Shown here piece by piece: positions 12,201 through 19,345 of a stretch of 64,000 bases of DNA. A model generated the notes under the pieces. The model had not been told where the DNA came from, searched no databases, and saw only the letters and a list, made by a program, of their open reading frames with translations. Both the position numbers and the translations under genes were made by a program. Origin of the DNA: Beroe forskalii (lineage: Eukaryota > Ctenophora > Nuda > Beroida > Beroidae); NCBI GenBank assembly GCA_011033025.1, contig WFMF01000008.1:1307001-1371000 (forward strand), read 5' to 3'. Within the stretch, counting starts at the first letter, position 1. Each line of letters begins with the position of its first letter.

Positions 12201-14918
12201 TATGAAGTCGTGAGGGTCTAAGTTGGAAAGGGTTCGCGTTGTGTCGTCACAAGCTATTCTCTTGGGGTAGTTGGACATCAACCGTGCAGCCAAGTTAACG
12301 CTCTTGCCGATTACTGAAGATTTGGTCATCGGTCGAACATTTGATAAGATAGATAAGATTCTATATTAGGTTAGAGCTAAAGATAACAATGTCTAATTTC
12401 TTATCAACAATAATTGATAGTGGGCAATGGGCATGGCAAATGTATACAAACAACCAATTCCAATAAGCCAACATTTCATTCCACATAGGAATTACAGATG
12501 CAGCACTAAAATTGATCGAATTCCGTATCAAAATCGAAATGATTCTTCTTTCAGGCACGCGCGTAAATTAACTTGATATCTTAACGCCGCGCATGGCAAC
12601 TCGATCGCAGATGACTCGTCTTCAAATAACTTTGTGGCGAAAAGCGGTAAATAAAACAATTGCGCGCAATAAAGCGCGCGCAGTCTGGCTAATGTTACGT
12701 TCATAAATTCGACTTTCATGAAGGTTTCGTTTATTTTAGGCGTATTTTGCCGGTTTTGTTTTTAATCGAGTCATTTCCAAAATCATTTACATTATCACAG
12801 TCCACCTGCCTTGACTTTGAATTTAAAGTTTACATGAGATTTTTGTAGCTTTTATGCTTAGCCTTTAAGATATAACTCAAGTTGAGGGTATAAATTTTTG
12901 AAAATTTAGTTGTTTTCTTTTCATAATCTTATGAAACTGAGGAGTTCATATGCATACCAGATAAATGAGGTGCCAGATAAATGAGGTGGAAACGCACAGT
13001 GAAGCTAGTATTGGTAGCATGGCTTGTGGTATTCTTCCTTATGAACGTAAGGTGGAAATTGATGGAGTATAACAATAGTCAATTGATCAGTAGTGACAAT
13101 GGAGCATGGAGTGGCATGTTTAATTTTGAATCACTAGTTCGTGTTGACAAAAGGGAGACCGATGGAGAAAGCAGATCAATTTCAAAAACTATTATTCCAA
13201 GTCGCACCAATAAGCCTCATTTCACTACTTGTCTTACACATTCAAAAGCTGCTCCAACAGAGTCAACAACTGGTCCGACAGAATCCTCAACTGAGTATTT
13301 CATTTTAATGTTGATCGCTTCAAAACCAGATGATAGAATATACAGGGACTACATCCGATCAAAGAACATGAACATTTCAGCCTGGGATCAAGAAGAATTC
13401 CAAGGCATTGACCCACAATATATGAATTTCAAAATCATGTTCGTTGTCGGTATGTACGGGAATGAGACTGATGGAATGACAACCGACCTTGCTGACGAGA
13501 TATCCCATCATGATGACGTGTTCTTTGGAGAAGAACTAACAGAAAGCCGGGACACACTTCGTTACAAGATTCTATGGGGCATGAGGAAGAGTATTAGCGT
13601 GTTCCGTTACACGTACCTCGTTAAAGTGGATCACGACACTGTGATAGACCTCCCTCACCTCCTCAAAGGCCTCCCATCTCTGGCACGTGATAGAATCTAC
13701 ACGGGTGCGTGTAAAGCGAAGTTAGAGCGAGTGTTGCGGTACCGAGACATGCGGAAGTACAAACGAGTGCCGTACTGTCACGGAGGCGCGTATATCCTGT
13801 CACGTGACATGGTTGAGATGGTGGTGGAAGTGGACGCCACAGAGCCAGACCACTTCATTATTCCAGAAGATGGGTACATGGGCTGGCTGGTGAAGCAAGC
13901 CAAGAAGAGAAACAACATATCCGCCTTCATTCCGCAGGGGAGGAGACAGAACGGGAACCTCATTGTCAAGGCGGAGTTTCACCCTAAAGCTCGGGGGTTT
14001 ATTGTCTTCAGTTCGTGGTTTTATCATTGGTTGAAGGGGATTGAGATATTGGAGAAGGTTTATGATTGTAGGGTTAATATGAATCACAGTTTTTGCCCCC
14101 GATGGAATTACTCGTTGATTCCCGATGAAGTGTGTCGATGTAATACTTTATGATACAGTAATTGTAGTGTTATTGTGAGATAACCTTTTTGTAAAGCTAA
14201 ATATGGCATTTTTACTACTTTGATGATACATGAGTATGATGATACTGATATATGAGCATGATTTTGAGTTAATAAAATTGTAAAAATCTGAATTATACTT
14301 AATATTTGAGATAAAATTGTCGATGTAATATTTATATTTAAATGAATCGGCCTTCTTATTTGTTGGTGTTTCTCAACACAGCCCCAGATTGGTAGGGGTT
14401 GGTGCTTCATCGTTCACATTGATGCCGTTTGGATTCAAAGACATAACCCAACCAGAGAAAAACCCCAAACGCAATATCAAACACTATCATCACAGATACA
14501 GCTTTCACTTAGCAAAAGCCATCCACTGATTAACAATATTATTACTATTAGATGACTCCGTCTACGGGTATTCGGAATCTAAAGCAACATTAATTAAAAC
14601 TATTGATTAAAAATATAAATATTAATCATTGCAATAAGAATTAGAAATAATACAAATTGATAATTATTATCATTGATAAGAAATACTAATAAGTTATATT
14701 TCTAGAACAAATTCGCGGCAGACTAGAAAAACGCCGACAAGCTCAAAAAGAACTGGAAGTGAACGTAGAAATGGAAGTGGGAGACGGGAGTGGAAACAGA
14801 AACTTCCACTTTGTGGCTGTCGGCGTTCTCCCAGTCTGATTCGCTGGTCACGTACCACCGTACTCATGTCGTTGGGGATGTCCGATGATTCCACAGAACG
14901 CTCGTCCGGTCGTTATTC
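127..14918 (-). CDS. ADCY10: Soluble adenylyl cyclase (ADCY10-like), multi-exon, 5'-partial and possibly 3'-partial
   Basis: Twenty-one exons on the minus strand chain together in compatible phase with GT-AG borders. The best-supported blocks are 14,856-12,183 (end of the second class III cyclase domain), 11,014-10,906 (P-loop GMGKT), about 10,127-9,966 (Walker B, IILDDAQWID), 3,677-3,498 and 3,309-2,879. Soluble adenylyl cyclases make cAMP from ATP in cytosol, nucleus or cilia, are activated by bicarbonate and calcium, and carry two cyclase domains followed by an NTPase module and a long helical C-terminal part. That order matches what is seen from the second cyclase domain onward. The first cyclase domain and start codon are not found between 14,919 and 18,340, so the 5' end is missing or lies beyond the satellite. 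No stop codon was assigned, so the 3' end may run off the left edge. The acidic and proline-rich tail (2,258-1,055) is probably lineage-specific. Identity is from motifs only, with no alignment run. Confidence 0.85.
255..480 (+). mobile_element. tRNA-derived SINE, copy 1
   Basis: At 299-360 there is a tRNA-like start with an A-box-like TGGTGTAATGG and a perfect B box GGTTCGATTCC, followed by GGCGGAGATTTATCTCAAGC. The same head-to-body order occurs at about 54,440 (AGTGGTGTAATGG ... GATCGAT ... GAGAGATTTTTCTTGAGCC), so this is a dispersed family and not a tRNA gene. It sits in a cyclase intron. End points are approximate. Confidence 0.65.
645..755. repeat. 22-bp minisatellite, 5 copies, spanning a splice donor
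   Basis: Five tandem copies of GTCTACCTGTCTGGGTCGGA plus GT (22 bp). On the minus strand each unit contains GACAG|GTAGAC, the donor of exon t. Confidence 0.9.
740..849 (-). CDS. ADCY10: ADCY10-like exon t, ending in a minisatellite
   Basis: Reads STKCEDNFKTLINYKKILTT and on to EDEHSDPDR. Acceptor CCTTAG, phase 0 in. The exon end and donor GTAGAC form the first unit of a 22-bp tandem repeat that continues into the intron with more copies of the same donor. Confidence 0.7.
1055..1749 (-). CDS. ADCY10: ADCY10-like exon s: proline-rich low-complexity tail
   Basis: A 695-bp exon that opens with SHISPSDDDEMIGF, runs through a long Pro/Leu/Ser segment with imperfect LSPALAP and LSPPVLP repeats, and ends in a more ordered basic stretch (GKTTEMEFPFNGRRTTLLGM) before donor GTGAGA. 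Acceptor ATCTAG. The complementary strand is also open because of the repeats and is discounted: no motif supports it, while splice phase supports this strand. Confidence 0.72.
2163..2258 (-). CDS. ADCY10: ADCY10-like exon r: acidic segment
   Basis: Reads GGNDNISEAGNSDDDEMICD followed by LNQSDGETDIS at donor GTAAGA, with acceptor CTCTCAG. Strongly acidic and probably disordered. The motif SDDDEMI recurs in the next exon. Confidence 0.7.
2430..2572 (-). CDS. ADCY10: ADCY10-like exon q: cysteine-rich patch
   Basis: Reads FHKCGECGCGKFLQNPLGPR and on to HLETF at donor GTGAGC. Acceptor ATCCCAG. The C-x-x-C-x-C cluster could bind a metal, but this is inference. Phase matches the exons on both sides. 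Confidence 0.75.
2879..2977 (-). CDS. ADCY10: ADCY10-like exon p: FTHSILQETTYGIL helix
   Basis: Reads FTHSILQETTYGILCADQRR then VLHEGAAEHLQL. The Arg-Arg-x-x-H...AE pattern is standard for the segment that follows NTPase modules of this class. Acceptor CCCCAG, donor GTAAAA. A longer open frame exists in another phase here, but it is only a shadow. Confidence 0.9.
3069..3148. repeat. 39-bp tandem duplication at a splice donor
   Basis: Two near-identical 39-bp units, with CACGTGTAA at 3,101 and 3,140 and GCGCGGCGTAACCGCGCGCG in each. The unit at the exon edge supplies donor GTGCGT; the second has GTGCGA. Confidence 0.85.
3143..3309 (-). CDS. ADCY10: ADCY10-like exon o: winged-helix-like block
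   Basis: Starts AITPNIREASLDKALTELVA after CCTCAG and ends ...GQRMSYT with two bases of a split codon at donor GTGCGT. Joined to the next exon it reads RMSYTFTHSILQETTYGIL, the expected 'F-x-H-x-x-L-Q-E-x-x-Y' signature, which fixes the donor. The donor lies in a 39-bp tandem duplication. Confidence 0.88.
3498..3677 (-). CDS. ADCY10: ADCY10-like exon n: conserved 'ILTRIDQLSP...VLKSASVLG' block
   Basis: Sixty codons between TTTAG and GTGAGG, including KDSVTGVILTRIDQLSP and QMVLKSASVLGRKF. The 'R-x-D-x-L-S...vLkxASVxGxxF' pattern is the conserved helical stretch after the NTPase core in soluble adenylyl cyclases and related regulators. This makes the link between the left and right exon groups secure. 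Confidence 0.9.
3882..3995 (-). CDS. ADCY10: ADCY10-like exon m
   Basis: Thirty-eight codons reading TGASSEAVNKSYARLSKDSH and onward to IPEIQ. Acceptor CAATAG, donor GTGAGT, phase 0 both ends. No recognised motif of its own. The following exon continues in phase into recognisable NTPase-region sequence. Confidence 0.7.
3996..4915. other. Cyclase intron, no recognised content
   Basis: AT-rich sequence with no convincing exon on either strand. The small open frames here have no motif and no splice-site support. Confidence 0.5.
4915..5165. repeat. Intronic minisatellite, about 38-44 bp period
   Basis: Roughly five imperfect copies of a unit with core AGGTTACAGTTGCTATGAGC followed by ACTGAGC and variable spacing. 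It lies just downstream of exon l. Confidence 0.7.
5178..5359 (-). CDS. ADCY10: ADCY10-like exon l: proline-rich insert
   Basis: Open frame reading GEPQQPVYLAVPKLRKGGPL followed by a PPP-rich segment and ending FLVTLA at donor GTGAGG. Two adjacent acceptors (CTGCAG and the CAG just after it) form a NAGNAG-type pair that would add or drop one codon. Probably a disordered lineage-specific insert. The phase is compatible with exon m. Confidence 0.6.
5360..6382. other. Intron with a tRNA-like fragment
   Basis: At 5,581-5,680 a segment has an A-box-like TGGTTAGAGCG and a B-box-like ATCGAACCCC about 75 bp later. That spacing is too long for a clear tRNA, so it may be an old tRNA-derived repeat. 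Nothing else is recognised. Confidence 0.35.
6383..6497 (-). CDS. Possible ADCY10-like exon k (low support)
   Basis: A GC-rich block between AACAG and the non-ideal donor GTCAGT. It links in phase from exon j to exon l, and in that phase reads ILFSGTAAQTLASYRAPAE. Another frame of the same stretch also looks protein-like, with two RPKLS motifs, so the exon or its frame could be wrong. Confidence 0.35.
6570..7030. repeat. 21-bp minisatellite in a cyclase intron
   Basis: About 20 copies of CTGGCTGGTATAGGGTGGTA plus one base (21 bp), with point variants (TATA or TAAA, GTTA or GTAA). Because 21 is divisible by 3, the minus strand reads a YHPIPAS-like heptad. This is a consequence of the period and not evidence of a gene. 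Confidence 0.9.
7267..7352. repeat. Short inverted repeat (hairpin)
   Basis: GCGAACAACAGGCGAT on the left pairs with ATCGCCTGTTGTTCG on the right, with a second paired step GATCGTCATCA / TGATGACGTC inside. It is consistent with a small MITE-like element. Confidence 0.6.
7353..8189. other. Intron, with a weak inverted repeat
   Basis: GTCGCGAGTTTGAGA at about 7,918 is partly complementary to TCTCAAAACTCGC at about 8,044, suggesting an old small inverted-repeat element. No exon is recognised. Confidence 0.3.
8190..8267 (-). CDS. ADCY10: ADCY10-like exon j (short)
   Basis: Twenty-six in-phase codons reading VQTEKVRGDHITMTRTGPNL and onward. Acceptor CTCGAG after a pyrimidine-rich run, donor GTAAAT. 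There is no domain match by eye. It is supported by open frame, phase 0 at both ends and position. Confidence 0.6.
8268..9460. other. Cyclase intron, nothing recognised
   Basis: AT-rich, with no motif-bearing open frame or clear repeat. Confidence 0.5.
9461..9618 (-). CDS. ADCY10: ADCY10-like exon i: RTRSHGVPLYAEQ helix region
   Basis: Reads LKPDDMVMLACQLIKV, then RTRSHGVPLYAEQLV. The 'sxGxPLyxeqlv' block is shared by large P-loop regulators of this type. Acceptor CTGCAG, donor GTGAGT. Phase fits exons h and j. Confidence 0.88.
9738..9843 (-). CDS. ADCY10: ADCY10-like exon h: NTPase strand after Walker B
   Basis: Reads ALIVCSTRPFPAAQPP, where the ST-R-P run is the sensor-like strand after Walker B. 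Acceptor CTTCAG, donor GTGATT. Phase 0 in and phase 1 out, both consistent with the neighbours. Confidence 0.85.
9966..10127 (-). CDS. ADCY10: ADCY10-like exon g: Walker B
   Basis: Reads KENRTMIILDDAQWIDKDSW, a hydrophobic strand ending in Asp-Asp that matches Walker B and the following DAQ-x-x-D signature. Donor GTGGGT. The acceptor is uncertain: the AAG at about 10,128 keeps phase 0 with exon f, whereas the stronger-looking CAG further upstream would break the frame. Confidence 0.85.
10411..10600 (-). CDS. ADCY10: ADCY10-like exon f: NTPase domain helices
   Basis: Reads VIFAAAGAVEHATPHFAIKA through NELLKIH. The A...E...PHF/PYFA pattern after a beta-strand is typical of cyclase-associated NTPase domains. 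Acceptor TTCCAG, donor GTGAGT. GC content is higher than in the flanking introns, as expected for an exon. Confidence 0.88.
10906..11014 (-). CDS. ADCY10: ADCY10-like exon e: Walker A (P-loop)
   Basis: Reads VMKIESATGMGKTRLLQEM. This is a nucleotide-binding P-loop with GKT intact. Serine replaces the usual Ala/Gly at the first consensus position. Acceptor TTACAG, donor GTAATA. It ends with two bases of an Arg codon that the next exon completes. Confidence 0.88.
11232..11309 (-). CDS. ADCY10: ADCY10-like exon d: REEEM linker before P-loop
   Basis: Reads IGREEEMKVFEEQLTKLL with one base from the previous exon. A 'GRE.E' motif of this kind commonly sits just before the Walker A strand in cyclase-linked NTPase domains. 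Acceptor TTACAG, donor GTGAGT. Phase fits both neighbours. Confidence 0.85.
11896..12016 (-). CDS. ADCY10: ADCY10-like exon c: end of cyclase domain and linker
   Basis: Phase 0 start at ATG AAG after CTCATAG. It continues the preceding TYR-ILE-LYS codons directly and reads MKGVPVDNIHYEYKIDRRK and onward to the donor GTACCT. It contains the short helix and linker leading to the NTPase domain. The ATG is an internal methionine here, not a start. Confidence 0.8.
12183..12313 (-). CDS. ADCY10: ADCY10-like exon b: VNLAARLM motif of second cyclase domain
   Basis: Reads VIGKSVNLAARLM followed by SNYPKRIACDDTTRTL. The N-x-A-x-R pattern is the transition-state-stabilising Asn/Arg pair of class III cyclases, and the YP...I.CD block is typical of the soluble cyclase group. 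Acceptor CTTCAG, donor GTTTGT. The 2.5-kb intron upstream contains the GT31 gene on the other strand. Confidence 0.92.
12888..12896 (+). promoter_or_regulatory. Possible TATA box of the GT31 gene
   Basis: GGTATAAAT lies about 90 bp before the ATG at 12,981. It is the only TATA-like element close to the start. The region is AT-rich, so chance is a real alternative. Confidence 0.25.
12981..14153 (+). CDS. GT31 family glycosyltransferase (beta-1,3-galactosyltransferase-like), intronless
   Basis: A 390-residue type II membrane protein. Residues about 7-23 (VKLVLVAWLVVFFLMNV) are a signal anchor after a short basic cytoplasmic tail. A Ser/Thr-rich stem follows (about 85-105), then a Golgi-lumen catalytic domain. 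Family marks are the start strand ILMLIASKP, the block FKIMFVVG, a DxD-type metal site D217-H-D219 in YLVKVDHDTVID, PYCHGGAYILSRDMVEMV, and the acidic EDGYMGW motif (E296-D297), which corresponds to the usual EDVYxG. GT31 enzymes of this type transfer a sugar, often galactose, from UDP-sugar in beta-1,3 linkage. The exact acceptor cannot be read from sequence. Several N-x-S/T sites (NIS, NET, NHS, NYS) suit a secretory enzyme. The start is the only ATG that puts the anchor at the N terminus; an ATG 16 bp upstream is in another frame. It looks intact and lies inside a cyclase intron, antisense to it. Confidence 0.88.
   Translation: MRWKRTVKLVLVAWLVVFFLMNVRWKLMEYNNSQLISSDNGAWSGMFNFESLVRVDKRETDGESRSISKTIIPSRTNKPHFTTCLTHSKAAPTESTTGPTESSTEYFILMLIASKPDDRIYRDYIRSKNMNISAWDQEEFQGIDPQYMNFKIMFVVGMYGNETDGMTTDLADEISHHDDVFFGEELTESRDTLRYKILWGMRKSISVFRYTYLVKVDHDTVIDLPHLLKGLPSLARDRIYTGACKAKLERVLRYRDMRKYKRVPYCHGGAYILSRDMVEMVVEVDATEPDHFIIPEDGYMGWLVKQAKKRNNISAFIPQGRRQNGNLIVKAEFHPKARGFIVFSSWFYHWLKGIEILEKVYDCRVNMNHSFCPRWNYSLIPDEVCRCNTL
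14271..14276 (+). terminator. Polyadenylation signal AATAAA for the GT31 gene
   Basis: AATAAA occurs 118 bp after the stop codon in an AT-rich trailer, a normal position for a 3'-end signal. Confidence 0.55.
14856..14918 (-). CDS. ADCY10: ADCY10-like exon a: second cyclase domain core
   Basis: With the two bases carried over from an unseen upstream exon this reads GITTGRAFCGIIGHPQRHEY, the conserved class III cyclase stretch that precedes V-I-G-x-x-V-N-L-A-A-R. The acceptor is CTGTAG and the donor is GTACGT. It ends with one base of a split codon, which the next exon at 12,313 completes. The reading HEYG replaces the more usual HEYT. Confidence 0.85.
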
Positions 14919-17119
14919 CTACAGGGAAGGGTTAGGATTAGGGCATTATCAGCAGCATTAATAAGTTCATATTATAATCAACTGGAACTTGGAAGTCTAA
15001 CTCTAACTGAGGTTAGACTTTGGCTAAGGCCTTTAAGTTAAGGGGTTACAAACAAAAACCTTGCGTCTGAATCTGATAGGGATCGGGTCTAAACTAGGTA
15101 CAACCCTCAGACTATGCCCTGATCGGGAAGTAACCCAAATTGAACCCGATTAGCGGGTGTCTAAACTTTATTTTAGGTTTTATAATGAACTGAATGTTAT
15201 TGAAAGTGTTTCATCTCCTAACTTCCTAACATGTTGAAATGACATCCATGTTGAAACGAAATCCACATTGACATAATCCATAGCAACATAACAAATACAA
15301 TTGCGAAGATCAAGAACTATCAGCAAGAGAAAGCAAAAATCTAATTCAAAGTATACTATTACTCGGTCACGGTGGAAACCACTAGAAACGGATGGATTTC
15401 AAGTTTCAACGCCACAAGCTGGGCCTGGATAAAGATAAGCACCTTTATAGATAGACCCAACACCAGGTAGTGGCGATAGTAATAGTATGATTATCACCTG
15501 TTTAGTAAAATTTGTACCCATTTATAGGTACATGGCATCATCTTTAGAATTAGAATTAAAGTGATAGTTTTACTTTCAGCCCCCATGGCATCATTGGTAA
15601 TTGGCAAAGGTGTGATAATACGATCTAAAACTATGATCATGGAACTGGATGACGCACTATGCCTATTTATAAACACTCCAAACTAATCCCAATCTGCAAT
15701 CTGATCTTATGCGCTCAAAATCTCAAAATAATTTATAGGTGACGCTGGTGAAATATGACATAGCCGGAAATACCAAATCGACATTTGGAAATTCGTCTGA
15801 AGAACATTGCGCTTGGTATAATGCAGGGATTGGAAAAGTAAAGAGAGTGAGACTCTTACTTCTTCAATCTCTCACTCAGCGAGAGACGCCCTACAAAGTG
15901 CTGCAAGTATACAAGTCAAGAAGTCACGAGAGAGAAGAGATATCAAATTAATAAGTGTGCAGCAGAAGATATACGTGTCAACAAGTAAGCACTCATAACA
16001 ACATAATAATATCATTGCTATAAAACTTAACCTCCGCACTACTAGTACTACTCCATGTACTCTAATATACCAAGATAGTCACAAGGTGGTGACGTCATTT
16101 TCATGTCCTAAAGAGTGGAATTGTTGGCGTTTTAACAGCCTAGTCGCCGGGCTATAAGCTTTCTTACCATAATTAAAGCAGAGCAGGGATCTTGAGTTAT
16201 ACAATGTAATTTAATTATAAGTTCATTATTTGCCGCTGGGAATGACCATACTGACTGTATTGTCATGAGTATAACTATACATGTGCGTGGGTCGAAATGT
16301 CAATTCAATTCTAAGCAAGCTCTTTAGTAACCAATGGACAGGCGTCAACTGAAATGAAACAACGGCTGAGCATTTCAAACAACAAAGGAAAACCAAATGA
16401 CGCAAAACATCATTGTTTTGATTTATTATAGGCATCATGATCAATATCGATATTATGTACCTAAATGAAAATCGGTGGGATTTTCCAATGGATCCATTGG
16501 ACACGATAGGTACAAAAAATTAAAACAACAAAATTGAAAATGTTAGTGACCTACGGTATAAATAAAATATAACAGGAGTAAAAGTCAAATAATATCCAAT
16601 GAACCCTTCAACTTTTGTCAACAATATCCCATTTTAATCAAACCAAAGCCACAAAACCACGCAAAAACACTATTGGATTTGATTGCAGAATACGCCATGA
16701 CGTTCCTGGACCATCACCAAAGACCAAACCGCATATGACAGCAGGAGCGTTGGTTCCTAGACAGAACCTCATCAAATGATTTGGTGCATGGACACTCTCA
16801 GTTGTGATCAAAATGAAGAAATTACCATTGACCAAAGGTAGCTGCTCGTAGGACATCATGTGGCCAGAATGCTATCAAACGTTGCGTCAGACCACCCACT
16901 AACTTTGACGATTTTCTGATTAAACTTTTGATCAATGTTAAATACCCTGACAAAAGAGATAGGTACTAGGGTACTATTTCTTGCAGTTGCAACCCCACTG
17001 CTCATTGCTTTATTGGAATGAAGGTAAATTTAGATTTTATTAATAATATCATAATAGAATTAAATAGCTTTTAGCTAATATTCTGTAAATGTAATTTAGA
17101 TATTCATGACTATTGACCG

Positions 17120-17330
17120 TGGTGTACCAACTCTTTTGCGCATCGTATTCGTATTACTGATTAAGATTACGACGCGCGTTGTGCTTTTTGCTGCGCGCAA
17201 ATGTGCTTTTTGTGTCGAATGTTAGCGCGAAAATGCACTTTCCATGCAAAAAGCATTAAAGCAAATTTGTGCGCAACAAATAGCACATCGCGCGTCGCAA
17301 TACGACGCGCACGAGAGTACCGGGACACCA
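17120..17330. mobile_element. Small terminal-inverted-repeat element (MITE-like), 211 bp
   Basis: The left end starts TGGTGTACC...TTTTGCGCATCGTATTCG. The right end is the imperfect complement, ...CGTCGCAATACGACGCGCACGAG and GGGACACCA. The interior is also rich in GCGC palindromes. No coding capacity and no clear target duplication. Confidence 0.55.
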
Positions 17331-17429
17331 TAGTGATGGATCTTAATATTCAGTAAATTTCTATGTTCAAAAGATCAGCTAAAGTCAAACGGTATTCGGA
17401 CTAAAGGACAATTATTCAATTTCAAAGTT

Positions 17430-17625
17430 AGTAAAGTAACTTAGTATACTTACTTAGTTAAGCTATAAAAAAGTAAGTGTACTTACTGAGTGAGTACACT
17501 TACTTAGTAGTACTAGTATTGTCAGACGTTGTCTGACCCCTTCGCCTTCGGCGGGCGCGTCCGCGCTTCGTCTGACAATATTAGTAAGTATACTTACTTT
17601 GTAAGTGAGTATACTGAAAGTAATT
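17430..17625. repeat. Palindromic element with AGTAAGTATACTTACT motifs and a GC-rich hairpin
   Basis: ATTGTCAGACG (17,518) pairs with CGTCTGACAAT (17,569-17,579) around a GC-rich loop containing CGCCTTCGGCG. Both sides carry AGTAAGTATACTTACTT-type palindromes. Together this looks like a compact foldback element. Confidence 0.6.
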
Positions 17626-18344
17626 GTAGATATAATTAAGCCAAAGATATATCACAACAGTAGCACTGTTGTGGCGTGTCGAGCTTGAGACCTGTCAGGA
17701 GCGTTAATGCTTCGATATCACTCGCAAATAGGACTTACTCAAATTACCACTTTGAACTTAGATAATGACATGATCTCGAAGACGACGAAGCTATTTGAAC
17801 GTACGAGTAAAATACACGAGACTTCGCACTCAAGATATAGACGTGATCTGTGAACTTTGAGTTTGTCACATTTGGAGTAATCTAATTTCTATGATTTGAT
17901 CGGAAAGATTTGATAAATATTGAAATAGGGACAGATTCTGACGTTCTAAAATAATTGCTTTCTTCAATGTCAATATAAAAGCATATAAACTTAAAGATGC
18001 AATACAACAGTGAATAATTCAAGCTCATAAAAACACAGGTGCAATTCTGGACAAGAGCTACTCGGAAGGGACCATGAGTTTTCATAATAAAAGAATGAGC
18101 AGGTCACCACCAACCACATTTTATTTTTATAACGCTAGATTAAATAACGGAGTAACGGACACGTCAGTGTCAGACCTATCAGGGATGACAGCTATGTGGA
18201 TGCTGATTACTGTGTACTGACAGTGACACATACAGCAGAAGGGAGTGTGCTGGCGGTAAAAGTATCCAGTTTGAAGTCGTGAAGTCAGCCAAGTGCCCTA
18301 CAACGAGAATGGCGCCCCTTCCAACTGTGGGACTATAAGTATTG

Positions 18345-18800
18345 GCACCACTTTTCCTTGACACCACTTTTTCCTTGACACCACTTTTTCCTTGACACCA
18401 CTTTTTCCTTGACACCACTTTTTCCTTGACACCACTTTTCCTTGACACCACTTTTCCTTGACACCACTTTTTCCTTGACACCACTACTTCCCTTGACACC
18501 ACTTTTTCCTTGACACCACTTTTCCTTGACACCACTTTTTCTTGAAGCCTTGACACCACTTTCCCTTGACACCACTTTTTCCTTGACACCACTTTTTCCT
18601 TGACACCACTTTTTCCTTGACACCACTTGCCCTTGACACCACTTTTTCCTTGACACCACTTTTCCTTGACACCACTTTTTCCTTGACACCACTTTTTCCT
18701 TGACACCACTTTCCTTGACACCACTCTTTCCTTGACACCACTCTTTCCTTGACACCACTTTTTCTTGACACCACTTTTTCTTGACACTCGTGCTTGAGAC
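18345..18800 (-). repeat. 16-bp satellite, array A
   Basis: Tandem TTGACACCACTTTTCC (16 bp; many 17-bp units with one extra T). The array ends in boundary variants CACTCGTGCTTGAGACCCC just before the first module. Strand refers to the G-rich unit GGAAAAGTGGTGTCAA. Confidence 0.97.
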
Positions 18801-18829
18801 CCCTCTTGACACCACACGTGACTCAACAC

Positions 18830-19345
18830 AACATTTTCACGCGCTAAATATCCGAGATTGCGAAGGGTGTTTCCTTTTCATAACTTTGATTTCGATAAAG
18901 TCCTCCGAGGGGAAGACAAGCCCAAAGGTGTGATTCTGATCTCCGAAGAGATTCAGATACACATGGAACGGATTCTTACCTCAAATTTGATTGTAATTAG
19001 TAGTGTTGTTAAGTTTAAAACTGCTGATAGAGAGTGTTCAGTGAATCTAAGTGTGGTGTTACGATATTTCCTTGTGTTTGAAATACGAGATATCATCATT
19101 GTCAGCAGCATTGAATTTCACTCATCATAGGACATGTGATTACAATATACTGCATAGCAATAATGTCAATTTTGAGGTCACGTGATAATTAGATTGAAAG
19201 CACGGCTAATTATTCCATGTAAGGAGATAATGAGGCTTGCTGTGCTCCGAGCTTCATCTTGCATTGTTCGCAGAGTGTGAAACAAATCATCAATCACATG
19301 ACTATCAGTGTTTTCAGAGCGGTTAGCCTTGACGGCAGAAAGGCT
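18830..19345 (+). repeat. Satellite-associated module, copy 1
   Basis: About 0.5 kb of non-satellite sequence found seven times in the left half of the array. It starts TTCACGCGCTAAATATCCGA, passes GATTTCGATAAAGTCCTCCG and the E-box-containing GGTCACGTGATAATTAGATT, and ends GCGGTTAGCCTTGACGGCAG before the satellite resumes. It has an 83-90 codon open frame (core FDFDKVLRGEDKPKGV) that lacks an ATG at the usual place in this copy. The module's own function is unknown. Confidence 0.9.

Larger units (their letters stand above)
14919..18344. other. Region without a recognised gene between the cyclase exon and the satellite
   Basis: I looked on the minus strand for the first cyclase domain (phrases such as F-x-D-x-x-G-F-T or G-D-x-L-x-x-F-x-G-D) and did not see it. 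Small open frames at 15,739-15,951, 16,226-16,504 and 16,638-16,859 carry no motif. Two small inverted-repeat elements are listed separately. Confidence 0.5.

Noticed and set aside
16638-16859. Possible exon on the minus strand
   Set aside because: It has an open frame but no family motif, and no phase link to the cyclase exon at 14,918.
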